A program made the translations under genes and the position numbers. The notes beneath the pieces were generated by a model. The model ran no database searches. It worked only from the letters and a program-made list of their open reading frames with translations, and was not told the origin of the DNA. DNA of 64,000 nucleotides, taken from assembly GCF_963580165.1 (NCBI RefSeq), contig NZ_CAUZLM010000005.1, forward strand, positions 62,001-126,000. The letters run 5' to 3'. Shown piece after piece: positions 39,268-49,500 of this stretch; within the stretch, counting starts at the first letter, position 1; every line of letters begins with the position of its first letter. Source of the stretch: Fructobacillus evanidus (lineage in GTDB: Bacteria > Bacillota > Bacilli > Lactobacillales > Lactobacillaceae).

Positions 39268-41538
39268 TTACTTGTGCTTGTTTCCTGGGAAAACCCAATT
39301 CCACTTACCAAAGATTTTCATCATGGCCGGAACAAAGAGCAAGCGGACAATAAAGGCATCGAAGAAGATACCAAATGACAGTGCCAAACCAACTGATTTA
39401 ATCGTTGGGTCAGGATCCAAAGCAAATGATCCGAAGACCGCAATCATGATCAAAGCGGCCGTCACAACGATTGGACCAGATGATTGCATGGCAACCGTGA
39501 CAGCACGGTTGTTATCACCAGTCTTAGCGTATTCTTCGCGGGCACGTGAAACCATAAAGACTTCATAATCCATTGCCAGTCCGAAGATTAAGGCTGTGGC
39601 GATGATTGGCAAGAAGGAGATAATTGGTGCGCCCTTAGCAACACCGAAGAGTCCCTTCATAAAGCCTTCTTGGATAACCAATGTGGTAAAGCCAAAGGAT
39701 GCTAACAATGACAAACCGAAGCCAACCATGGCAACAGCCGGAATAACGAATGAACGGAAGACAACCATCAACAAGATGAATGCCAAGACGATAATCGTGA
39801 CTGCAAAGAGTGGCGTAGCATCGTTCAACTTCTTCGTGATATCCAAGTTAACGGCATTGACACCGGTCATCGTAATCTTAGCATCGTACTTTGACTTCGT
39901 TGTATCAGAGTAATCCTTAATCTTGTTAACCAAATCAGTTGTTTGCTTAGCGGCTGATCCCTTCGTTGGAATCACGACCATCATTGCGTACTTACCATCC
40001 GCACTGATTTGGTATGGCTTTGAAGCTTGAGCAATAATTGCTTGCTTAATTTGAGCAGCTGCTTGATCCTTTTGAGCTTGCGTAGGTGTCTGACCTGTTG
40101 CTTGCGCTTGGGCCATCATCTTTTGCTGTGCTTCTTGGGTCAATTGCGTTTGCAACGTTGCAGCCTTTTGCTGGTCAACGGTCAGTGGGCTCATCATCTT
40201 AACGCCCTTCATGTCAGCAATATGACCAGCAATCTTTGCCAAATTAGCTTCGTTTTCGGCTTGGCCCTTATCAGTGTCCATCTTAACGACGGCAATCAAA
40301 GGTGAGTTGACCCCTTCACCGAACTTGTCAGAAATCATATCATAGGCCTGACGCTCTGTTCGGTTATCAGGCAATGAACCGTTATATGGCATTCCCAAAC
40401 GCATGTTTTGCGCTGGCAAGGCAATTCCAACCAAGACCAAGATAGCCACAATTGAAACTGTCCATGGGTGGCCAGTAATCAACTTGGTAATCTTTGATGG
40501 GTTCTTAGCCATATGTTCAACTGTCTTGTTGTTTGGCTTAATGAACTTGGCACAGGCCGCTATCAAAGCTGGCAAGAATGTCAACGCTGAAACGACTGCC
40601 ACGGCAACCGCAACGGCTGTTGCCAATCCCATCGTCGTCACGAATTCGATACCCGCAAAGGCCAAACCACAAACGGCAATAATCACCGTCACACCGGCGA
40701 AGATGACTGAACTACCAGCCTCTGAAAGCGCTAAACCAAGCGCCGTTTTCTTGTCTCCGTTCGTATCGGCCAAATCAGTCCGGTAACGGTTCAAGATAAA
40801 GAGTGTGTAGTCAATTCCAACGGCCAATGACAACATCACAGCCAACGTTTGACTAACACTAGCCAATGTAATGAAGTTGGTTCCGATAGTAATCAACAAT
40901 ACCCCGGAAACCAAGCCAACAAGAGCTGAAATGATTGGCATTCCGGCTGTCACGAAGGAACGGAACAGTACCAACAAAAGCACGAAGGCGATGGCAATTC
41001 CAATTAATTCAGACTTACCACCAACTTCGATTGGTGTGACCTTCACTGATCCGGTAAAGGCAACCTTAGTATCGGAGCTCTTCACCTTATCGTTAAACGT
41101 GTCCTTAACGCCATCAATTGCATCTTGGGAGACATTTGTTGAATCATCCTTGAAGGTGATGTCAACATAAGTCGTCGTCTTATCAGAGCTCATCACACCC
41201 GTTGTATAGGGGTTTGAAATCGACTTAATGTCGGAAGAATACTTCTTTTGCAACTTATCGATAGCGGAGGCCACTTCGGCCTTCGTCTGGTCGTCAGCGA
41301 CACCATCCTTCTTATTTTGAATAACGGCCTTCATCGTTCCGCTATTCGGGTTCATCTTAAACTCTTTTTCAAGAGTACTTTGAATGTTGGTTGATGGAAT
41401 ACCAGTAATTGTCAAATTAGTCGTGTAATGAGAACCAAGTCCCACTGCCCCACCAATTAAGACAGCAACGGCAACCAACCAAACAAGAAAGGTTTTGATT
41501 TTATTTTCATAAATCCATTCCCCAAGACGCTTGAGCAT
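39268..41538 (-). CDS. MMPL family (RND-type) exporter, copy 1
   Basis: 756 residues: two tandem RND halves, each with one leading helix, a large external domain and five or six helices (about 185-375 and 560-745). Markers are MLSLAVGIDYTLFILNRYR in the first half and FGLAMDYEVFMVSRAREEY in the second. A Gln/Ala-rich helical insert (about 430-500) sits in the second external domain. Relatives export lipids or drugs. GGAGG precedes the ATG. The divergent tetR gene at 41.7 kb probably represses it. Confidence 0.9.
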   Translation of the reverse strand: MLKRLGEWIYENKIKTFLVWLVAVAVLIGGAVGLGSHYTTNLTITGIPSTNIQSTLEKEFKMNPNSGTMKAVIQNKKDGVADDQTKAEVASAIDKLQKKYSSDIKSISNPYTTGVMSSDKTTTYVDITFKDDSTNVSQDAIDGVKDTFNDKVKSSDTKVAFTGSVKVTPIEVGGKSELIGIAIAFVLLLVLFRSFVTAGMPIISALVGLVSGVLLITIGTNFITLASVSQTLAVMLSLAVGIDYTLFILNRYRTDLADTNGDKKTALGLALSEAGSSVIFAGVTVIIAVCGLAFAGIEFVTTMGLATAVAVAVAVVSALTFLPALIAACAKFIKPNNKTVEHMAKNPSKITKLITGHPWTVSIVAILVLVGIALPAQNMRLGMPYNGSLPDNRTERQAYDMISDKFGEGVNSPLIAVVKMDTDKGQAENEANLAKIAGHIADMKGVKMMSPLTVDQQKAATLQTQLTQEAQQKMMAQAQATGQTPTQAQKDQAAAQIKQAIIAQASKPYQISADGKYAMMVVIPTKGSAAKQTTDLVNKIKDYSDTTKSKYDAKITMTGVNAVNLDITKKLNDATPLFAVTIIVLAFILLMVVFRSFVIPAVAMVGFGLSLLASFGFTTLVIQEGFMKGLFGVAKGAPIISFLPIIATALIFGLAMDYEVFMVSRAREEYAKTGDNNRAVTVAMQSSGPIVVTAALIMIAVFGSFALDPDPTIKSVGLALSFGIFFDAFIVRLLFVPAMMKIFGKWNWVFPGNKHK

Positions 41539-41665
41539 GATTGCTCCTCCTTTTATTTAATCGTTGTGTACATTTTAATGGTGATATGTATATTATGAAA
41601 GGGATAAAATTGTTATACTGTTCCTTAGAGAGACAAATCTAAGAAAGTGTCCCCTTTTTAAAACA

Positions 41666-42187
41666 ATGGCTAGTAAAAATTACGAATTAATGCATCACCA
41701 CATTATGGAAACAACGGCCGGACTATTAACAACCGTTCCTTTTTCCAAATTAACGGTCAAGCAAATCTGCGAAGCCGCCAATATTAATCGCAATACTTTT
41801 TACCGGCATTTTGTTGATAAATTTGCGCTATTAGAATTCATGCTAACAGAGGCCATCACCCGACTCTTTGCCCAAGTAGACTTAGCTGATTTTCGTGTGC
41901 ATCCCTTTCAAATTATTGCCGCTATGGAATTTTCGACACCAATGTCAGCACTCGATTTTCAACTCGATGATTCCCTGTTTCAGGATATTTTTGATAGCCT
42001 GATTTTTAAAGTATTGCGCCAACTAACCGATGATCAGGAATTTATATGGAGCCTCGGAAACATGTATATTATCCGCCTTTGGAACCATAACTTAGAAAAA
42101 CCCTATACACTCCACGAAGGCTATCCCATTTTTGATCGAATGTTTAATGAGAGAAAGTTTCCAGATTCCGATGTTGAGAGTCGTTAA
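41666..42187 (+). CDS. TetR family regulator of MMPL copy 1
   Basis: 173 residues with the TetR helix-turn-helix (FSKLTVKQICEAANINRNTFYRHFVDKFALL, about 24-54) and a short ligand domain. It is divergently transcribed from the MMPL exporter across 127 bases and is a paralog of the regulator at 45.6 kb. The upstream TGTTATACTGTT element is shared with that regulator and may be the operator or -10 region. Confidence 0.88.
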   Translation: MASKNYELMHHHIMETTAGLLTTVPFSKLTVKQICEAANINRNTFYRHFVDKFALLEFMLTEAITRLFAQVDLADFRVHPFQIIAAMEFSTPMSALDFQLDDSLFQDIFDSLIFKVLRQLTDDQEFIWSLGNMYIIRLWNHNLEKPYTLHEGYPIFDRMFNERKFPDSDVESR

Positions 42188-42263
42188 TGTCGCAAGTAAG
42201 ATTCCTTTACTACTCGTTTTAAGGCGAGATATTTATCATCATTAATCAAAATATTCATTCAAA

Positions 42264-42329
42264 ACAAAAAGTCCCAAGAATTTTTATGAGACAGCTACAC
42301 ATTAGCTGAAAAAATTCTTTGGGCTTTTG
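42264..42329. terminator. Long-stem terminator after tetR copy 1
   Basis: AAAAAGTCCCAAGAATTTTT pairs with AAAAATTCTTTGGGCTTTT; an inner CAGCT/AGCTG hairpin caps it. It serves both strands. Confidence 0.85.
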
Positions 42330-42436
42330 AATTTTAGTAATAGGTAACAGGGAAGAAAAAAACGAATTATTTCGCTGATTTTCGATACCTATGGTGCAGG
42401 TACGCTACTGCACTATTGGAAATAAGACGCACCACA

Positions 42437-42928
42437 TTATTTGATAGGAATTAAGTAACGCTCTTTCATAACATTACTAATTTCGTACTTAGCATTCAAA
42501 GCACCATGACAATTCAGGATTACGTTCCGCGATGCCGGGTTTTCACTGTCACACGTAAGGACCGCTTCATTAATACCACTCTTTTTAAGTTCTTGCAGGG
42601 CATGTTCAAGTAACTTAGTGCCATACCCTAACCCCCGAAAATCCGGATGAACACCGTACCCAACATTTCCTCCCTCAATCATTAAATTTTTGGTCAATAA
42701 ATATCGAATTTGTACGCAACCAACAATCACATCGTGATCAAATAAGAATAACGTTTTAGCGGGGACAAATTTTCCATTTTTATTGGTTTTATCATCTTCA
42801 AGCTTCTGCAGATAATCAGGAAAAGGCATATCACTTGATGACGACCCAGGAACCATCCTTGTTTTCCAAGAATTTTTATAGTGACGATACAACAATTCAT
42901 CACTTAAAGTTAACTCAGCAAAGTGCAT
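42437..42928 (-). CDS. GNAT family N-acetyltransferase
   Basis: 163 residues of the GNAT fold. The acetyl-CoA binding loop is VHPDFRGLGYGTKLLEHAL (about 93-111), followed by EAVLTCDSENPASRNVILNCHGA. The substrate is unknown. AAGGTGATG precedes the ATG. It lies between the two tetR/MMPL units and is not part of either. Confidence 0.88.
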   Translation of the reverse strand: MHFAELTLSDELLYRHYKNSWKTRMVPGSSSSDMPFPDYLQKLEDDKTNKNGKFVPAKTLFLFDHDVIVGCVQIRYLLTKNLMIEGGNVGYGVHPDFRGLGYGTKLLEHALQELKKSGINEAVLTCDSENPASRNVILNCHGALNAKYEISNVMKERYLIPIK

Positions 42929-43123
42929 AACATCACCTTCTATCGTGTTTCAAAATTAAATTCATTTTTCATCATTTTTAAAGAAAAGTCAATGACCCTA
43001 AGATAATAAGTCAGCAGGTATCAGCCGATTGTCCTCCAACTATGGACTAGCAGCTGTTTTTACGTTTATTAGACATTCTAATTTCTTTCAAGAATTCACT
43101 AAGATTTCTATTCGACTTTAAAC

Positions 43124-43154
43124 AAAAAAAGCCAGCTCTACTGAGCTGGCTTTT
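43124..43154 (-). terminator. Terminator of the second MMPL gene
   Basis: AAAAGCCAGCTC-AGTA-GAGCTGGCTTTT on the minus strand, followed by further T. Confidence 0.88.
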
Positions 43155-43203
43155 CGTTATCTTCAATTTTTATAAGCAGAAAAAATTTAAAAGATGTCGG
43201 TTT

Positions 43204-45471
43204 TTAGTTTTTATTACCCGGGAAAACCCAGTTGGCTTTCCCAAAAATTTTGAGCATCGCTGGCACAAAGAGCAAGCGGATAATAAAGGCATCAAAGAAG
43301 ATACCAAAGGCTAAGGCTAAGGCCAAAGACTTGATGGTTGGGCTCGGATTCAAAGCAAATGATCCAAAGACCGCAATCATAATCAAAGCCGCCGTCACCA
43401 CAATTGGACCGGAGTCCTGCATGGCAACCGTCACTGCCCGGTCGTTATCACCTGTCTTCAGGTATTCCTCACGAGCACGGGAAACCATAAAGACTTCGTA
43501 GTCCATCGCCAAGCCAAAGAGAATGGCCGTAACGATAATTGGCAAGAAGGAAAGGACCGGTGCTGCCTTGGCAACACCGAATAATTCCTTCAAGAAGCCT
43601 TCTTGAATCACCAATGTGGTAAAGCCAAAGGAGGCCAAGAGCGACAAGCCAAAGCCGGCCATCGCTACCGCTGGGACAATGAAGGAGCGGAAGACAACCA
43701 TCAACAGGATAAAGGCCAAGACAATAATCGTAAAGACAAAGATTGGTGTCGCATTATTCAGCTTCTTCGTAATATCCAAGTTGACAGCGTTCACTCCAGT
43801 CAAAGTAATCTTAGCGTCGTACTTTGACTTCGTCGTGTTGTCTGAGTAATTCTGAATCTTGTGGACCAAATTAGTCGTCTCAACTGCTTCAGAACCCTTC
43901 TTTGGAATCACGACTAACATGGCATACTTGCCGTCAGCAGAAATCTGATAAGGCTTAGTTGCCTGCTTCATAATTACCTGCTTGATTTGAGCGGCTGCCT
44001 GGTCCTTTTGTGCCTGGGTTGGCATCTGACCAGTTGTTTGCGCCTGCAAGGCCATCTTCTGTTGGGCCTCTTGTGTCAATTGTGCCTGCAAGGTCGCTGC
44101 CTTTTGCTGGTCAACTGACAATGGCGACAATGTTTTTGTGCCAGAAAGACCGTTCAAATGGCTGGCAATCTTGGCGACATTGGCCTCGTTAACCGCAGCT
44201 GATTTGTCAGTGTCTAATTTAACAACGGCAATCAATGGTGAGTTAATACCTTCACCAAACTTGTCAGAAATCATGTCATACGCCTGACGCTCCGTCTGCT
44301 TCTCTGGCAAAGAGCCGTTGTAAGGCATTCCCAAACGCATATTTTGTGCTGGCAAACCAATGCCAACCAAAACCAAAACGGCGACAATCACCACTGTCCA
44401 TGGGTGACCAGTCAAGAACTTCGTGAACTTTGATGGGTTCTTAGCCATATGCTCGACCGTCTTTGTATTTGGTCGAATAAACTTGGCACAAGCCGCAATC
44501 AAGGCTGGCAAGAAAGTCAAAGCCGACAACACGGCGATGGCCACCGCCACAGCGGCAGCAAAGCCCATGGTTGTCACGAATTCGATGCCGGCAAAGGACA
44601 AACCGCAAACGGCGATAATGACCGTCACACCAGCAAAGATAACCGACTTGCCGGCTTCGGACAAAGCACTTCCTAAGGCCACCTTTTGATCACCGTTTGT
44701 CTCGGCCAAATCAGTCCGGTAACGGTTCAAAATAAAGAGCGCGTAATCAATTCCAACAGCCAAAGCCAACATAACAGACAAAGTCTCGGCAACATTGGCA
44801 AGCGTTGCAAAATTCGTTCCAATAATCACGAGGAACAAACCAGTGACTAAGCCAACTAAGGCAGAGATAATTGGCATTCCAGCGGTAATAAAAGAACGGA
44901 ATAAGACAAGCAGCAAGACAAAGGCAATCACAACCCCAATAATTTCTGAAGGGCCACCAATTTCAAATGGCTTTAACTGAACTGTTCCAGTATAAGCAAC
45001 CTTCGTTCCACTCGTCTTTACCCGATCATCAAAGATCGAGCGGATACCAGTAATCGTACTGTGTGCTACCGATGTCGAATTGGCCTTGAAGGTAATATCG
45101 ACATAAGTAGTCGTATTGTCAGAACTAATGGTGTTGTTGGTATAAGGATTAGCAATGGTCTTGATATCAGAACCATACTTATCCTGGGCCTTTGAGATGG
45201 CCTTGGCAACATCCGCCTTTGTCTGGTCATCGGTAATCCCCTTCTGATTTTGCACGACAACCTTTAACGTACCGCTGTTAGGATTCTGATGGAATTCCCG
45301 TTCCAGCGTACTTTGGATATTCGTTGATGGCACGCCACTAATCGTCAAACTCTGTGAGAAGTGCGAACCGAGACCGATGGCACCTCCGGCAACAACGATA
45401 ATGGCAACTAGCCAAATCAGGAAGGTCTTTACTTTATTTTCATAAATCCATTCCCCGAGTTTCTTGAGCAT
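43204..45471 (-). CDS. MMPL family (RND-type) exporter, copy 2
   Basis: 755 residues, a close paralog of the exporter at 39.3 kb over the full length, including the MLALAVGIDYALFILNRYR and FGLAMDYEVFMVSRAREEY markers and the Gln/Ala-rich insert. Differences concentrate in the external domains, which suggests altered substrate. GGAGG precedes the ATG. It has its own divergent tetR gene. Confidence 0.9.
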   Translation of the reverse strand: MLKKLGEWIYENKVKTFLIWLVAIIVVAGGAIGLGSHFSQSLTISGVPSTNIQSTLEREFHQNPNSGTLKVVVQNQKGITDDQTKADVAKAISKAQDKYGSDIKTIANPYTNNTISSDNTTTYVDITFKANSTSVAHSTITGIRSIFDDRVKTSGTKVAYTGTVQLKPFEIGGPSEIIGVVIAFVLLLVLFRSFITAGMPIISALVGLVTGLFLVIIGTNFATLANVAETLSVMLALAVGIDYALFILNRYRTDLAETNGDQKVALGSALSEAGKSVIFAGVTVIIAVCGLSFAGIEFVTTMGFAAAVAVAIAVLSALTFLPALIAACAKFIRPNTKTVEHMAKNPSKFTKFLTGHPWTVVIVAVLVLVGIGLPAQNMRLGMPYNGSLPEKQTERQAYDMISDKFGEGINSPLIAVVKLDTDKSAAVNEANVAKIASHLNGLSGTKTLSPLSVDQQKAATLQAQLTQEAQQKMALQAQTTGQMPTQAQKDQAAAQIKQVIMKQATKPYQISADGKYAMLVVIPKKGSEAVETTNLVHKIQNYSDNTTKSKYDAKITLTGVNAVNLDITKKLNNATPIFVFTIIVLAFILLMVVFRSFIVPAVAMAGFGLSLLASFGFTTLVIQEGFLKELFGVAKAAPVLSFLPIIVTAILFGLAMDYEVFMVSRAREEYLKTGDNDRAVTVAMQDSGPIVVTAALIMIAVFGSFALNPSPTIKSLALALAFGIFFDAFIIRLLFVPAMLKIFGKANWVFPGNKN

Positions 45472-45609
45472 TTCTACCCCTCCTTTTTAATCATCATGAA
45501 TATTTTAGTGACTAATTTGGAAGATTTGAAGAGGCAAAAAATGTTACACTGTTTTAAAATGAAACAAAAATTTAAAAATGTTGCTTTTAGACAGGGTGAA
45601 AAATTTTTT

Positions 45610-46137
45610 ATGGAAAATAAACGATATGATTTAATGCATCGCCACCTACTAATGACCGCCGGAGCGCTACTCCATGACACCCCCTTTTCCAAATTAAAGG
45701 TGAAGGAAATTTGTGATGCGGCAGAGGTCAATCGCAACACCTTTTACCGCCACTTTGTGGACAAGTATGAACTTCTAGACGAGTTGTTAAGGACCAGTGT
45801 CCAATCAATCTATGCAACACTTGATATTGATAAGTTTAAAAGATACCCATTTGAAACCATCAAAGCCTTCCACTTTGATGGCACCATCGAGGTCTTAGAA
45901 TTTCAACTGCAAGACCGCGCATTTGAGGACCTCTTTTACAAGTCTATTTTCAAAGCCCTCTCCACGGTCACCACTGACCAAGAATTACTTTGGCTAATTG
46001 GTAACCTTTACGTTGTTCAGTTATGGAACACCAACCGCGATGTTCCCTATGATTTACGTCATGACTACCAGATTCTCGACCAAATCGTCACCGACAAGCA
46101 ATTTCCGACGGTCGATCCAAGCACCCAAAGTCATTAA
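45610..46137 (+). CDS. TetR family regulator of MMPL copy 2
   Basis: 175 residues starting MENKRYDLMHRHLLM, with helix-turn-helix FSKLKVKEICDAAEVNRNTFYRHFVDKYELL. A longer open frame reaches back to 45496, but only the ATG at 45610 aligns with the paralog at 41666; AGGGTG lies about 11 bases before it. It is divergent from MMPL copy 2. Confidence 0.87.
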   Translation: MENKRYDLMHRHLLMTAGALLHDTPFSKLKVKEICDAAEVNRNTFYRHFVDKYELLDELLRTSVQSIYATLDIDKFKRYPFETIKAFHFDGTIEVLEFQLQDRAFEDLFYKSIFKALSTVTTDQELLWLIGNLYVVQLWNTNRDVPYDLRHDYQILDQIVTDKQFPTVDPSTQSH

Positions 46138-46215
46138 AAAACGCCCAACCGCTGACATTCATGCGAAAGCTTACTGAGCTTTCAGCTTGATGGCAAAACG
46201 GTTGCGCGTTTTTTG
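46136..46215. terminator. Bidirectional terminator between tetR copy 2 and a small membrane gene
   Basis: The outer arms AAAAAACGC..AACCG and CGGTT..GCGTTTTTT enclose a second hairpin GAAAGCT/AGCTTTC. Confidence 0.8.
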
Positions 46216-46217
46216 TT

Positions 46218-46331
46218 TTAATACCAATAGGTGGCGAGGGCCAGTGCAAAGAATACAGCACCGATAAGCATAATGGCCACCACAATCATGAGTTCAATTA
46301 AAAATCGACTATCATTATCATCCTCTGACAT
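46218..46331 (-). CDS. 37-residue single-pass membrane peptide
   Basis: MSEDDNDSRFLIELMIVV, then a hydrophobic helix ending in LALATYWY. The strong ribosome binding site AGGGGGG lies five bases before the ATG, and a terminator follows the stop. The acidic N-terminus should stay in the cytoplasm or outside, with one helix in the membrane. No homolog recognised. The 240 bases between it and the giant gene hold only AT-rich sequence and the giant gene's terminator. Confidence 0.6.
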   Translation of the reverse strand: MSEDDNDSRFLIELMIVVAIMLIGAVFFALALATYWY

Positions 46332-46514
46332 CTTGTCCCCCCTTCTTTTGTTTGAATTACTATATTGATTTTTATCAATAACCACTGATAAAAAATTCGG
46401 AAAATCCTTATCAACATTTTACCAATTATTTTCAAATATAACAACAAAGTTACACTATCAATTATGGAAGACGACAAAATAAAGACTTTTCGTCTAAAAA
46501 GTCATTTTGAATCC

Positions 46515-46543
46515 AAAAAAGACAGTCCAAATTAGACTGCCTT
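46515..46543 (-). terminator. Terminator of the giant surface protein gene
   Basis: GGCAGTC-TAATTTG-GACTGTC followed by TTTTTT on the minus strand. Confidence 0.88.
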
Positions 46544-46571
46544 CCTTTTCATTTACCTAAAATTTGCTTGA

Positions 46572-49500
46572 TCAGCGCTTCCGACGCTTACCTCCGATAA
46601 ACTTTCGGTGAAAATCAAGTGCAAAATAAGTTTTCGTCATTGCCAACAGCGACGAAATTGACAAAAGACCAAAAATGATACCTTTGATGACTGACTGGTT
46701 ATTCTGATGAACGCCAGTCTTTCGATGGTCATACAAAGCAACACGGGTAACTGGCTTAGTATGGTCAACCGTTCCTGACTGCTTTGTTTGACCTTGTCCC
46801 GTTACTGGTAATACCGCTTGTAACTGAGGACTGATAATCAGCCTTTCGGTTCCGAGATTAGCCTGCTGCAAGGGCACAACTGGCTGTGTCGATGCTGAAG
46901 CTGATTTAACAGCTACTGACTGCGCTTTCTCTTCACTTTCCTGACCTGTTAACTTTGTCAGGCTATCCTGAAGCTTTTGCAGCTGCTGGTTATCAGTAGC
47001 CAAATTTGTTTGGATACCATCAGCATCCGTTGCTGCATTGATAGCCGCCTGTGCTTTAACCAGCGCTTGATTGACCTGGTTCTCTTCGGCCTGCTTTTGG
47101 GCTGTCGTCAAGGTCTTGTCGACTTCGATGGCCGCCTTGATAGCCGCTGCTTGATTTGCCAATGCTTGATCAGCCGCTGCCTTTTGGTCCGCAATACTTT
47201 CACCCGGTTGATGGTCATTGACCACTACTTGGCTGCCGGCAGCTCGAGCCACATTCGTTGCATCGGCATCCGTGGCTGCATTAATGGCTGCTTGTGCTTT
47301 AGCCTGGTCTTGGTTAACCTGGTCCTCTTGTGCCTGCTTTTGCGCAGTCGTCAAGGTCTTGTCGGCTTCGATGGCTGCCTTAGCTGCAGCTGCGTTAGTA
47401 GCCACTGCCTGGTTAGCGGCTGCCTTTTGGGCTTCAATGCTTGCACCCGGCTGATGGTCGTTGGTCATCGCTTGGATCCCGGCGTCACGAGCTGCATTCG
47501 ATGCATCGGCATCGGTGGCCGCGTTGATGGCCGCTTGCGCCTTAGCTGCATCCTGGTCGACTTGATTCTCTTGTGCCTGCTTTTGGGCAGTCGTCAAGGT
47601 CTTGTCGGCTTCAATCGCTGCCTTAGCTGCAACTGCGTTAGTAGCCACTGCCTGGTTAGCAGCTGCCTTTTGGTCTGTCACACTTGCGCCTGATTGATGG
47701 TCATTGGTCATCGCCTGCGTACCAGCGTCGCGAGCTGCATTCGTTGCATCAGCATCGGTAGCCGCATTGATAGCCGCTTGCGCCTTAGCTTGGTCTTGGT
47801 CAACCTGGTCCTCTTGTGCCCGCTTTTGCGCAGTCGTCAAGGTCTTGTCGGCTTCGATGGCTACCTTGGCCGATGCAGCACCAGTGGCAATTGCCTGACT
47901 AGCAGCCGCCTTCTGACTATCAAGGTTAACGCCAGCATGGTAGTCACCATTCAATGATTGCGTCCAAGTGTCAACCGCGCTGTTCACACCGTCGGCATTG
48001 GTTGCCGCGTTGACAGCATTTTCTGCCTTGGCCAAATCAGTGTCTACTTGGCTGGACTGAGCTTGCCTTTCAGCGCTAGTCAAACCTGTGTCGGCTGCAA
48101 CCTTAGCCCTTACTTGGCTAGCCACGGCTTCTAGGTTCGCAATGGCGGATTGCTGTTGCTGTGCCAGTGCCTTGCCGGCCTTGTAGTCGGCATTCAAACT
48201 TTGCGTCCAAGCTGAAAGAGCATTGTTGACACCGTCATCATCCTGGTCTTGATTGACAGCACTTTGAGCCTGAGCCAAATCATGATCCAACTGATTTTCT
48301 TGAGCTTGCTGCTGAGTCGTTGTTAAGCCGGTATCGGACAATATCTTGTCCTTGACCTGGTCTGCTAACGTAGCCAAACTCGTATTGGCTGCCGTTTGCT
48401 CACTACTCAAAGAAGCACCTTGTTGATAATCATGGTTCAACGTTTGCTGCCAAATTGAAGCCGCACCGTTGATGCCATCAGCATTCGTCGCCGCATTCAC
48501 AGCTGCTTTTGCCTTGGCCAAATCAGCCTCGACATGGCTGGACTGAGCCTGTTTCTCAGCGTTAGTCAAACCGGTATCAGCTGCAATCTTGGCTTGAATT
48601 TGACTAGCAAGTGTTGCCAGGTTGGCATTAGCCGCTGCTTGTTGGGCTGACACAGCCTGACCAGCCTTGTAATCAGCATTCAGAGTCTTTGTCCAGGTAT
48701 TGACCGCATTATCCAAACCATCAGCATTCGTTGCTGCAGTGACTGCAGCCTCTGCCTTCGTCAAGTCAGCCTCGACCTGATTTGACTGCGCCTGCTGGTC
48801 TGCACTTGTTAAACCAGCATCCCCGGCAATCTTGGCCTTGACCTGGTTAACAAGGGCTGCCAACTGTCCAGTAGCAGCGACCTGCTGACTCGACAAAGCC
48901 TGACCGGCATGGTAATCACCATTTAAGGTCTGCGTCCAAGTAGCCACGGCGTTGTTGACACCATCGGCATTGGTTGCCGCCGATACAGTATTTTGGACTT
49001 TAGACAAATCCTGATTTACCTGCGCAACTTGAGCCTGCTGGGCCGTACTGGTTAAGCCAGTGTCAGCCAAAATCTTGGCCTTCACTTGGCCAGCCACTCC
49101 GTTCAGGTTGTTATTAGCCGTTGCTTGCTGAGTTGAAAGAGCCTGGCCGGCATGGTAATCACCGGTCAAAGTCTGTGTCCAGGTAGCCACCGCGCTATTA
49201 ACACCATCGGCATTGGTTGCTACGGTTACAGCTGCTTGCGCCTTGGCCAAATCAGCCTCGACTTGACCCGACTGAGCCTGCTGTTCTGCACTCGTCAAAC
49301 CGGTGTCGGCTGCAATCTTGGCTGTTTCCTGCTCAGCCAAAGTAGCCAAATTGCTCTTGGCTGCTTCCTGCTGATCTGACAACGCTTCGCCAGCCTGGTA
49401 ATCACCGGTCAAAGTTGGTGTCCAAATCGAAACGGCATTCTTGACACCGTCGGCGTTGGTTGCCGCACTTACAACGGCCTCTGCCTTCGTCAAGTCAGTA

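Noticed and set aside
45496..45609. Longer N-terminus for the second tetR gene
   Set aside because: The 38 extra residues do not exist in the paralog at 41.7 kb and run through the promoter region.
46977..47957. CRISPR-like regular repeats
   Set aside because: The periodicity is 243 bases and in frame with a protein repeat; there are no short repeats with unique spacers and no cas genes.
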